The notes under the pieces are model-generated. The model did not search any database and was not told the origin of the DNA. It saw nothing but the letters and a program-made list of their open reading frames with translations. 47,117 nt of DNA from JAABRU01 sp041390465. GTDB lineage: Bacteria; Desulfobacterota; Desulfobacteria; Desulfobacterales; Desulfococcaceae. Made by a program: the position numbers and the translations under genes. The stretch is from the NCBI GenBank assembly GCA_041390465.1, contig JAWKPW010000041.1:1-47117 (forward strand), written 5' to 3'. Positions 40,080 through 47,117 of the stretch are shown piece by piece. Position 1 is the stretch's first letter. Each line of letters begins with the position of its first letter.

Positions 40080-41291
40080 TCAAAACAAATCTGAGTTGAG
40101 CAGAAAATCCACAATATGAAGCCTTTTGACCCCCATGACATCACTGCCGAAAAACTGATCCATGCTGAGAACATATTTGGGATAATTGTCCGGTGTCTCA
40201 AGCAGAGGGGAAAATTCTCTGTCAACGGTTTTCTCCGATGCCAGCAGATAGGCCACCTGTATATATATCCTGTTTTTTTCCTTTTCAGCAACAAAATCAA
40301 TTTCCCTGTCGCCGAATTTTCCGATGTGCACCTGATAACCCCGGCGTTTCAGTTCCAGGAAAACAATATTTTCAAGCAGTCCTGAAATATCGCTTTCCCT
40401 GTATCCCAGCAGGGCATGACGCAGACCGATATCAGCCGGATAATATTTTTCATGCAGTTCAAGCACCCGTTTTCCCTTTATATCATAACGGGATGCCTTG
40501 TGTATGGCATAAGCGGAGATCAGATGTGAGATATAATTCTGAACTGTCTCAATGCCCACACTGATTTTCTGGGATTTCAAAAAATCAGAAACTTTTTTGG
40601 ATGAAAAAATATTTCCGACATTGCCGAAAATATAACGGGTAATATCCTCAAGCAGCCGGACATTGCGGATATTGTTTCTCCGAATGACATCCTTGAGCAC
40701 AATGGTGTCGTAAACAGAAGAGATATACTGCCAGACAACCGTTTCATTCATGGGAAAATGATGGAGCGCAGGCAGTCCCCCGAATTTCAGATAATCGGAA
40801 AAATTTGCATAAAGGTTCTGCCCTCCGCTTTTTCTGAACATCAGAAATTCATCAAAACCAAGGGGATAAACCGGAATTTCGATATACCTGCCTGACAGGA
40901 GTGTGGCAATTTCCGATGAAAGCAGCCCCGCATTTGAGCCGGTAAGATAAATGTCAATATCACCCTGGGAAAAAAAAGAGGAGATGGCTTTTTCCCAGGA
41001 ATGAATTTCCTGTATCTCGTCAACAAAGAGGTATTTCGGGCCCTGGACAGATTTGAATTTTTTTTTGACAAAGGAATGCAGGGATTTGTAATTTCTGATA
41101 AAATCGTATTCCAGAGATTCTTTGTTGATATAAACAATCCGGCAGGAATCCACCTGACGTTCTGTCAGTTCATCCATAATCAGTTTCATCAGGCAGCTTT
41201 TTCCTGCCCGCCGCATTCCGGAAATGACTTTGATGACAGGGGTGCTGATGAGGGGAATTATTTTTTTCAGATACAGGTTTCTTTTATACAT
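40080..41291 (-). CDS. AAA-type ATPase with DUF4143 domain
   Basis: This intact 403-residue protein begins MYKRNLYLKKIIPLISTPVI. It has Walker A GMRRAGKSCLM (25-35), Walker B KYLFVDEIQEI (86-96), sensor DIYLTGSNAGLL (112-123) and a C-terminal DUF4143 part with LLENIVFLELKRRGYQV and FGDREIDFVAE, a nuclease-like Asp-x-Glu pattern. Such proteins are common accessory genes of unclear role, sometimes linked to mobile or defence functions. It interrupts the hydrogenase gene set on the same strand, together with a broken HigB gene. Confidence 0.85.
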   Translation of the reverse strand: MYKRNLYLKKIIPLISTPVIKVISGMRRAGKSCLMKLIMDELTERQVDSCRIVYINKESLEYDFIRNYKSLHSFVKKKFKSVQGPKYLFVDEIQEIHSWEKAISSFFSQGDIDIYLTGSNAGLLSSEIATLLSGRYIEIPVYPLGFDEFLMFRKSGGQNLYANFSDYLKFGGLPALHHFPMNETVVWQYISSVYDTIVLKDVIRRNNIRNVRLLEDITRYIFGNVGNIFSSKKVSDFLKSQKISVGIETVQNYISHLISAYAIHKASRYDIKGKRVLELHEKYYPADIGLRHALLGYRESDISGLLENIVFLELKRRGYQVHIGKFGDREIDFVAEKEKNRIYIQVAYLLASEKTVDREFSPLLETPDNYPKYVLSMDQFFGSDVMGVKRLHIVDFLLNSDLF

Positions 41292-41360
41292 GAATCTTTC
41301 TCATTAAATCCATAAAGTTTTCTGTATAGAAGAAACTTTATCATGATGGACAGAGGTTGT

Positions 41361-41558
41361 CTACCTGTTTTGTGTCAGTTCTGAACAGGGATTGGCAGGA
41401 GGTGCTTTCAGGTCTTTCAGATTTGCAGCATTATCCAAAAAATAGAACTTGCGCCGGGCTGTTTTCCACAAATCCGCAGGAAGTTTTTTTCTTGCCTGTT
41501 TTGTGTTTTTCCCGTTGTAAATGTCTTCTGTGCCTTTATCGGAAAAATTAACAATCAT
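41361..41558 (-). pseudogene. HigB-type toxin, C-terminally truncated
   Basis: The 65 residues start MIVNFSDKGTEDIYNGKNTK and include FLDNAANLKDLKAPPANPCS, matching the first two-thirds of HigB/RelE-type toxins (Ser-Phe-x-Asp-Lys, then Asp-Leu-x-x-Pro-Pro). The C-terminal strands with the catalytic and Arg-Ile-Asn-x-Gln-Trp region are missing, and no HigA antitoxin follows. It is probably a remnant left with the ATPase insertion. Confidence 0.65.
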
Positions 41559-41576
41559 AATAATTATGTACAGAAA

Positions 41577-42764
41577 TCAGATTCCTGTAATCCGGCTTCG
41601 CAGCCGTTTGGGCGCCGCGGCCGCGGCAATGCCCTTGTAGGCCAGATAATGGGCGCGGTTTACGCCGTCCGGCAGTTCAATGGGAATGCCCTCAATGTTC
41701 CTGGTTTTGAAAAAGGGGTACTGCTGGGGAAAATCCGGCCTTGTGCAGCCAAAGCAGGGCACACCCACCCGTGTTTTGGAAGAGCGCCGGTTCCAAAGCA
41801 TCTTGTTGCATGGCCCGTAAACCAGAGGGCCGTGACATCCCAGATAGAAGAACAGGCATCCCTTTTCCCCGAATTTTTTCTCCTCCACCCGGTATTCATG
41901 GTATTCATTGCGGGTGCATCCCTGGTGAACCATTGTGTCATACCATTCCAGGGGCTCATTGTATCTGCCCAGTTCCAGGGGAATGCCCTCAATCAAAGCG
42001 GAAATGGTTCCTGTGATGACGCCGCCGTGGCAGGGACAGCCCGGAAGATTGATGACCGGCATTCCGCTGCGGGATCTGAAACTTTCCCCCAGAAATCCGC
42101 CGGTATCCCATTTGTGAAACTGCAGACCGGTGGCCTCTGTTTCACTGTCTGCACCCATGCCGCCGAAACTCGCGCAGGTTCCCACTGCCAGCACATATCC
42201 TGCCTGCCTGGCCAGTGCGGCAAGCAGATCTTTTTTGGGCATTCCCTCCACAGTGTCAAACATGCCGGTTCCGCCGGGCCCCCGGATGACCGAGCCTTCA
42301 ATGCAGAGAATATCAAGCCTTTCCTTTCCTGAAATCAAATCCTCGCGCACCTGCCGCTGCTCCCGGATGCTTTTGACGGAAATGGAAGGATGCCAGAGAA
42401 TCTCAATATCATGATTGCTGAAAAAATCAAAGGTATCCATCTGCTCTGCATTGAACATGGCCCAGGTGTCCCCGCCGCAGGCCCCGCCCTGCAGCCAGTA
42501 CATTTTTACCGGCTTTTTGAGACCGGAAACCGTCTGTTTCTCACTTCTGCCGGTTTTTGCAGATTCCGGAACCGGTGAACCGCTTCGGACTTCATGCAGA
42601 GAAGACCGCTCCCCGGTTTTGTCCTCCTTTGCAGATTCAGAACCGGGTCGATGAATGACAAACAGATGACTGCACTGGGGGCAGCGCACCTTTGCCCCTT
42701 TGGACGGAATGCGCTCATCTGCAATCTCCACAGAAAAATTGCACTCTCTGCACACGATTTTCAT
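41577..42764 (-). CDS. [NiFe]-hydrogenase small subunit fused to an N-terminal zinc ribbon
   Basis: 395 residues. Residues 1-40 are an MJ0042-type zinc ribbon (Cys5, 8, 28, 31), the same spacing as in the DUF3426 protein at 29782. A charged linker (40-85) leads to the small subunit, MYWLQGGACGGDTWAMF, where the proximal cluster motif is Cys96-x-x-Asp99 rather than Cys-x-x-Cys. Further ligands are Cys197 (GTCASFGG), Cys243 in PGCPC, His280 and Cys283, Cys303, 310, 319, and Cys337/340 (VPCFGC), enough for three iron-sulfur clusters. No Tat signal, so cytoplasmic. It transfers electrons between the large subunit and an unknown partner; the ribbon could dock that partner. The gene is intact. Confidence 0.88.
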   Translation of the reverse strand: MKIVCRECNFSVEIADERIPSKGAKVRCPQCSHLFVIHRPGSESAKEDKTGERSSLHEVRSGSPVPESAKTGRSEKQTVSGLKKPVKMYWLQGGACGGDTWAMFNAEQMDTFDFFSNHDIEILWHPSISVKSIREQRQVREDLISGKERLDILCIEGSVIRGPGGTGMFDTVEGMPKKDLLAALARQAGYVLAVGTCASFGGMGADSETEATGLQFHKWDTGGFLGESFRSRSGMPVINLPGCPCHGGVITGTISALIEGIPLELGRYNEPLEWYDTMVHQGCTRNEYHEYRVEEKKFGEKGCLFFYLGCHGPLVYGPCNKMLWNRRSSKTRVGVPCFGCTRPDFPQQYPFFKTRNIEGIPIELPDGVNRAHYLAYKGIAAAAAPKRLRSRITGI

Positions 42765-42942
42765 GATGCTGATCCTTTGCCGATGTTTTGAATATTTTTT
42801 TCATGGTCTTCCCTGCAATCTGAATGCCTGATCAAATGCAGGATTTTGATTTTTGAATTTTTCATCATCACAGAAATCACAAAATGCTGTGCAGTGACCG
42901 GCCGGTGCCGCAAAAATCGGGAGTCTGTTTCCTCAATTTCTC

Positions 42943-44190
42943 TCAGAACAGCACGCGGGAATAATTGAATGAGGGAGCCAAAAGCCGCTCTTTGTCAATT
43001 CTCACCGGATGTTCGCTCTGTATCAGGGACATGAGCAGTCCTCCCTGTTCAATTTCATTGACCATGACCATGCCGCGCAGCCAATCTCCCTGAAAAACAA
43101 GCTTCCGGTAGGTGTTTCTGCGCGGGTTTGTCTCCGCAAGAACTTCATATCCCTCATTTTCACCGGGATTGACTGTCCCGGCGGTCATAATGTCCATGCC
43201 GAAAATGCGGATGACATTTCGTCCCAGACTGCCTTTGTATGACACCGGCCTTCCGGCCATGTTCATTCCCGCGATGCACCCCTGATTCACGGCTTCCGGC
43301 CAGATCGCGTTCACCCAGGGGACTTTCCGTGCAATATCGGTAAATTCAGCCGCATCGCCTGCCGCATAAATGCCGGGAACACGGGTTTCCATATGCGCAT
43401 CCACAAGAATGCCCAAATCTGTTATGATTTTTTCCCTGGGAACAAAAGACAGGGCAGGAAGGACTCCCTTGCCAATGACAGCCATGTCACAGGGCAGTTC
43501 CGTGCCGTCTGAAAGATGCACACTTCGGACGCTTTTTTCCCCTGCAAAGGCCCTGACCCCGATCCCCACACGCACATCCAGACCGTGGCGGATCAGCTCA
43601 TCCAGAATCATCTTTCCGGCTCTCTCATCAGCCTGCATGGACAGGGGATAGCCGGAACGGATGAGCATGGTGACACGAATTCCGCGCCGGAGAAGTCCGT
43701 AGGCGGCCTTGAATCCCACCAGCCCGCCGCCCAGAACCAGTGCGGTTTTGACCGATGGCAGTGCTGCCAGCATCCCCCGGACATGGGACTGGGTGCGCAT
43801 ATAAAAAATATTCTGCAAATCCAGCCCTTCGGCTTTCACAGGCCGGGGATCGGCTCCTGTGGCAATCAGCAGTCTGTCAAAGGCAATGGCAGAAACCTCT
43901 TCCCCATTTCCGTTTTTCGGCACAAAGACCTGCCGGTTCTCCGTGTCAATGCCGCTGACCCGTTTCCCCAGCACCGGTACGATGTTCAGATCTTCATAAA
44001 ATCCGTCATCCCGTATGGGCAGTTGTTCCGGACGGACAGAGCCATCCAGAACCATGCTGATCATGGGGCGGCAGTAAGGAAGCATGGCTTCATCCCCAAT
44101 CATGGTGATGGAACCTTCTGCATCAAGAGCTCGGATGCTTTCTGCCGCATGAACACCGGCCACACCGTTTCCGATAATCACGTATTTCAT
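42943..44190 (-). CDS. FAD/NAD(P)-dependent pyridine nucleotide-disulfide-type oxidoreductase
   Basis: The protein has 415 residues. The N-terminal FAD site is YVIIGNGVAGVHAAESIRAL, followed by LLIATGADPRP. A second Rossmann motif, ALVLGGGLVGFKAAYGLLRR, binds NAD(P)H, and GIYAAGDAAEF is the C-terminal FAD contact. No redox-active Cys-x4-Cys is present, so it resembles NADH:rubredoxin or ferredoxin reductases rather than disulfide reductases. It lies 178 bases upstream of the hydrogenase small subunit on the same strand and could couple the hydrogenase to NAD(P). That link is inference from position. Confidence 0.82.
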   Translation of the reverse strand: MKYVIIGNGVAGVHAAESIRALDAEGSITMIGDEAMLPYCRPMISMVLDGSVRPEQLPIRDDGFYEDLNIVPVLGKRVSGIDTENRQVFVPKNGNGEEVSAIAFDRLLIATGADPRPVKAEGLDLQNIFYMRTQSHVRGMLAALPSVKTALVLGGGLVGFKAAYGLLRRGIRVTMLIRSGYPLSMQADERAGKMILDELIRHGLDVRVGIGVRAFAGEKSVRSVHLSDGTELPCDMAVIGKGVLPALSFVPREKIITDLGILVDAHMETRVPGIYAAGDAAEFTDIARKVPWVNAIWPEAVNQGCIAGMNMAGRPVSYKGSLGRNVIRIFGMDIMTAGTVNPGENEGYEVLAETNPRRNTYRKLVFQGDWLRGMVMVNEIEQGGLLMSLIQSEHPVRIDKERLLAPSFNYSRVLF

Positions 44191-44524
44191 GTGAAATTCC
44201 TTTTCAGAGATTGCAAAAAATCACAGGCATTGCCCGGTTGAGATTTAACATTCTGATTTTTATGGATGTGGATGCAGCACCGCAGAGATTGTCTGTTTTA
44301 AACCAAACCACCAGAAAACGCTCTGCCGATGATCCTGTTCTGACAGGCCGTAAACATTGCGGTATGAATATCAGAAAATTCCTGTGCGGTCAAATATTTG
44401 CTCCCTGTCCCCAGAAACCGGTCTTCCGATAAGGCGTTCCCCGGATGATCCATTTTTTTCCTGTCTCAGCCTGTTTTTTTTCTTTTTCCGGAAACGGCTG
44501 CGGATCTGATCCCTGATTTTTTTG
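44191..44524. other. Divergent intergenic stretch
   Basis: This stretch separates the minus-strand oxidoreductase from the plus-strand tRNA-Gly promoter. It should contain the promoter of the oxidoreductase and hydrogenase set, but I cannot place it. No gene or repeat seen. Confidence 0.35.
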
Positions 44525-44553
44525 TTGACAGAAGACCGGAGATCGGTTATACA
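44525..44553 (+). promoter_or_regulatory. Sigma-70-type promoter of tRNA-Gly
   Basis: A perfect TTGACA at 44525-44530 is followed after 17 bases by TATACA at 44548-44553, fifteen bases before the tRNA start. Confidence 0.7.
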
Positions 44554-44567
44554 GAAAATTCTTATGA

Positions 44568-44642
<75 letters not shown>

Positions 44643-44668
44643 TCATGCTGCGATATGCCGTCAATGTA

Positions 44669-44698
44669 CCGGATGAATTGAATTCATCCGGTTTTTTA
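44669..44698 (+). terminator. Rho-independent terminator of tRNA-Gly
   Basis: CCGGATGAATT, G and AATTCATCCGG form an 11-bp inverted repeat followed by TTTTTT, 26 bases after the tRNA. Confidence 0.88.
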
Positions 44699-45043
44699 TT
44701 TCACGGATGCAGCGCCGATCCTTGAAATCCGGGCAGAATCCGGGATTGTTATACCGATTCTCCTTTGAAACCATGCTTTTTTTTAAAACTGCAAAGGAAA
44801 CTAAAGATGGCACAAAGGACACAGAAAACGGACAGCACTGTGCAGAATCTGCGGAGAATCGGCTTTGCCTTCCGCAAGGCATGGTTTCAACAGAGAATAT
44901 TCATGCAATGATTTGACAACTTTCAGAAAGTTGTCAAATCTTGGCGGAATCTGACTCTTACTTCGCATTCAGCAGACGGTATATGAAATCTGATCTCTGA
45001 ATGCTGCCTTTTTAAAGATAAATTTTGGGGGCAAAGTTTTCAG
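44699..45043. other. Intergenic stretch after tRNA-Gly with a palindrome
   Basis: About 345 bases with no convincing gene. Its only clear element is the inverted repeat at 44910-44940. A run of plus-strand codons 44707-44916 exists but has no coding character. Confidence 0.4.
44910..44940. repeat. Dispersed palindrome, GATTTGACAAC family, perfect copy
   Basis: GATTTGACAACTTTC and its exact complement flank a single A. Related copies are at 5094-5127 and 25110-25138. Confidence 0.75.
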
Positions 45044-45076
45044 AAAAACCGGATTTTTCGGAAAAATCCGGTTTTT
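45044..45076 (-). terminator. Terminator of the OsmC-like gene
   Basis: AAAAACCGGATTTTT and its exact complement flank a 3-base loop, giving a 15-bp stem with A/T ends that can act in either direction. It lies 30 bases after the stop of the minus-strand gene. Confidence 0.75.
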
Positions 45077-45105
45077 TGAATACACGGAAACGATTGTTTG
45101 TCTCC

Positions 45106-45648
45106 TTACTCCTTTAATTCATAGGAAACAGGTGTGGGATTCAGGATATTGTCACACATGGGGCAGCGTGACGCGATTTCCTCAATAAATTTTTTCTTGT
45201 CTGCCAATGACATATCAGCATCAATCTTTGCAATGATTTTGAATCCTTCAAATCCGGCCCGTTTTTCCTGACCTGTTCCCAGCGCCTTTGCAAAATCAAG
45301 CTCACTTTCCACCACAGCCTCAATCTCTCTCAGACTCATATTTCTCTGCAGCGCTATCAGGCGCCCTGTTGAGACAAAACAGCTTCCAAGAGCAAATGCA
45401 AGGGTTTCCGGAGGAGTGGGCGCAGTGTTGTCTGCTCCGAATTCCTCAGGCTGGTCAATATAAATGGTGTGATTGCGGACTTTGCCAGCAACTCTCCGGT
45501 TTTTCACCTCTTTTACTTCCACTCTGACTTTGTAGACGGTGTCAGCCTTTTTTTCATCAGCTTCTTTTGCGGTTTCACTGAGGGCAGTCCCGATGGTCAG
45601 GTGCAGCGTCAGCAGGAGGAAAAGACCCTTTACCATTACATGTTTCAT
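45106..45648 (-). CDS. OsmC-like protein with a signal peptide
   Basis: 180 residues from ATG 45648, chosen because AAAGGAATGAAG precedes it and a signal peptide starts there (MKHVMVKGLFLLLTLHLTIG, then TALSETAKEAD). The mature part is an OsmC/Ohr fold: PEEFGADNTAPTPPETLAFA, then LGSCFVSTGRLIA with the first Cys and SRCPMCDNILNPTPVSYELK with the second. OsmC proteins reduce organic hydroperoxides through these two Cys. Most are cytoplasmic, so export is unusual. The extra Cys in CPMC is also unlike the usual Cys-Pro-Val-Ser. The gene is intact and ends before a strong hairpin. Confidence 0.82.
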   Translation of the reverse strand: MKHVMVKGLFLLLTLHLTIGTALSETAKEADEKKADTVYKVRVEVKEVKNRRVAGKVRNHTIYIDQPEEFGADNTAPTPPETLAFALGSCFVSTGRLIALQRNMSLREIEAVVESELDFAKALGTGQEKRAGFEGFKIIAKIDADMSLADKKKFIEEIASRCPMCDNILNPTPVSYELKE

Positions 45649-45729
45649 CACTTCATTCCTTTCTTGACAGTTTAAGATATAATAAAAATTCATCCGCAGA
45701 GAGACATATCAGTCCGATGCGGGGCCCTG

Positions 45730-46221
45730 TCAGGTGCGTTTTCGAATCTTTGCAGATTTGACAAAACCTGATTTTTTTATAAGGCCGTGCTTATCATAAA
45801 AAACAACTTTTCCGCTGTTGTCAACAATCCAAACCTCCAACGCCCCTTTTGCCAGGTATAAATTTATCTTGCTGTCAATTTCAGCACCTGTGTTTCCCGG
45901 AGAGAGGATTTCAACGCAAATTTCAGGGGCAACAGGATAGGGGGTGTTGTATCCGTGTTCATTCATAAATTCATCGCTTGCCCATGCCACATCAGCAACC
46001 TTTACGCCTTCAGATGTCAGTATGGAGCATTCATTGATGATTTCACCGCCCCGTATTCCTTTTCGCAGTGCAAACCCAACCTGGGACTGTGCGCTTCCGT
46101 GCCAGTTGGAAGCCGGTGACATTAAAACCAGCCCGCCTCTGGTGGTTTCAACCTTGAATGGCAGATTTTTGAAAACCGGATTGTTTACTATATCCTGCCA
46201 CATGGATAATGCCGGATTCAT
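45730..46221 (-). CDS. Uma2 family (DUF820) PD-(D/E)XK nuclease-like protein
   Basis: 163 residues from ATG 46221, seven bases after AAAGGAA; an upstream in-frame extension to 46314 lacks such a site. Motifs are VADVAWASDEFM, APEICVEILSPGN and then GALEVWIVDNSGKVVFYD, matching the Uma2 core where Asp, Glu and the following charged residue form the PD-(D/E)XK site. Proteins of this family occur in many copies in some genomes; cellular function is not known. The C-terminus ends in a basic stretch. Confidence 0.83.
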   Translation of the reverse strand: MNPALSMWQDIVNNPVFKNLPFKVETTRGGLVLMSPASNWHGSAQSQVGFALRKGIRGGEIINECSILTSEGVKVADVAWASDEFMNEHGYNTPYPVAPEICVEILSPGNTGAEIDSKINLYLAKGALEVWIVDNSGKVVFYDKHGLIKKSGFVKSAKIRKRT

Positions 46222-46498
46222 ATTGCATTTCCTTTGCGCGTTTATATTTGTGTCTGTAAATCTGTTATACCAATTCTTCATTGAAAATATGCCTGTCCAA
46301 TTCCGGAGTGCCAAAATGAAGTGAAACGGAATTTTGGCCGGATTTTATGAATCTTTTCCGTGTCCCAGACTTTCAGTTCAGGACTCCTCCGCCTTTAACT
46401 TAAGGGTGCGCATTGCATAAATTCAATATCGATTTGGCATTATTTGCGTTACCTTTCCATTGCCATAAGAGATTCTGCCGATTTCCGGCGTTTCAGCT

Positions 46499-47117
46499 TT
46501 ATCCTGCATCCGGCCCGCCCACAGTCACACAGTTGCGGCCACCGGCTTTTGAATGATAGAGAGCGTTGTCGGTCTGTTTGAGAAGAGCATCAATGCTCAC
46601 ATCCGGCTGTCCGTCAGTGCTTGACGTGCCGAGGCTGATCGAAACCTCTATCTTCGCGGGGGAATCTCCTCCCCAAAATACCGGTGTGTCCGCAATGGCG
46701 CTGCGAAATCGCTCTGCCGCCTTTCCAACCTCTTTGACACTGCAGGGAAAAAGGACGAACAGAAACTCTTCACCGCCGTAACGTCCCAGACTGTCACTGT
46801 CCCGCAGATGGGTCTGCAGTCGGAGCGAGACTTCACGCAGCACCTCATCTCCGGCGATGTGTCCATGACGGTCGTTGATGATCTTGAAAAAATCAATGTC
46901 TGCGAGAATGACACTTAACGGATGGCCGGTGCGTTTTGCAAGGGCAAGCTGCCCTTCGAGCCGGTCAAAGATGGCCCCCCGGTTGTACAGACCGGTCAAT
47001 GCATCCCGCGTTGCCTTTTTTATCAGCGCCTCTGTTGCCTTCCGGCGAAGCAGGATGTCTGAAATTCTGTCCGCAACGTGTCTGCCGAAGATGCGGATGA
47101 ATCTGATATCCAGTTCG
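46499..47117 (-). CDS. Diguanylate cyclase (GGDEF), partial at the window edge
   Basis: The frame is open at 47117, so the N-terminal sensor part is outside the window. An end of a helical linker (RKATEALIKKATRDALTGLY) leads into the GGDEF domain: DIDFFKIINDRHGHIAGDEV, then RYGGEEFLFVLF with an intact active site. An RxxD inhibition site (RDSD) lies five residues upstream. The C-terminal part has SISLGTSS and NALYHSKAGGRNCV. It should make cyclic di-GMP. It is not adjacent to the hydrogenase set and may answer another signal. Confidence 0.9.
   Translation of the reverse strand, partial: ELDIRFIRIFGRHVADRISDILLRRKATEALIKKATRDALTGLYNRGAIFDRLEGQLALAKRTGHPLSVILADIDFFKIINDRHGHIAGDEVLREVSLRLQTHLRDSDSLGRYGGEEFLFVLFPCSVKEVGKAAERFRSAIADTPVFWGGDSPAKIEVSISLGTSSTDGQPDVSIDALLKQTDNALYHSKAGGRNCVTVGGPDAG

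Overview
The window looks like a chromosomal segment of a Desulfobacterota (deltaproteobacterial, Desulfonema/Desulfococcus-like) bacterium of medium GC content. This rests on an MJ0042-type zinc-ribbon/DUF3426 protein, a cytoplasmic-type [NiFe]-hydrogenase, a multidomain hybrid histidine kinase with diguanylate cyclases, and ABC-dependent polysaccharide export genes. No rRNA or phylogenetic marker is present, so the placement is an inference. Almost every gene lies on the minus strand; the exceptions are one 624-residue conserved protein (31681-33555) and tRNA-Gly.

Layout. (1) 1-11.9 kb is a minus-strand surface-polysaccharide cluster. It holds a GT-C-like membrane protein, a GNAT acyltransferase, a methyltransferase, a GT2 glycosyltransferase, an acyltransferase-3 protein, a DUF2142 membrane protein, a second methyltransferase, an unrecognised segment, a GT4 glycosyltransferase and a Wzt/Wzm-type ABC exporter. 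It ends in a perfect 17-bp hairpin. (2) 12.0-17.7 kb holds secreted proteins: one with (Ser-Thr-Ser) repeats, one with a (TTTG)5 tract in its signal peptide, a SurA-like protein and a two-CAP-domain protein. (3) 18.1-25 kb holds tRNA-Leu, a TsaC/Sua5 protein, a PurD-PurE fusion, two toxin-antitoxin pairs, ddl, two small genes and tRNA-Met. (4) 25.2-31.3 kb holds a giant acidic DUF3426 protein with 57-residue repeats, hpt and a CbpA/DnaJ-like chaperone. (5) 31.7-44.2 kb holds the lone plus-strand protein, then a minus-strand set: FAD/NAD oxidoreductase, hydrogenase small subunit with a fused zinc ribbon, DUF4143 ATPase plus broken HigB, 23-codon micro-ORF, hydrogenase large subunit, hybrid histidine kinase, response regulator-diguanylate cyclase. 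(6) 44.5-47.1 kb holds tRNA-Gly, a secreted OsmC-like protein, a Uma2-like nuclease and a partial diguanylate cyclase.

The most interesting unit is region 5. The hydrogenase large subunit, hybrid kinase and response regulator-GGDEF genes overlap by 7 and 8 bases. This suggests a co-translated pathway from H2 sensing through phosphorelay to cyclic di-GMP. The zinc-ribbon fusion, a Cys-x-x-Asp motif at the proximal iron-sulfur cluster site, and a scar containing both ends of a small-subunit gene in front of the large subunit make it unusual.

Caveat. Most genes in 1-17.7 kb, the middle of purD (19.6-20.0 kb) and part of the repeat gene (26.5-28.0 kb) carry many single-base frameshifts. Those worked through look like lost bases in short runs. 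I read this mainly as poor consensus quality in patches rather than mass gene decay, so coordinates of frameshifted genes are spans over several frames.
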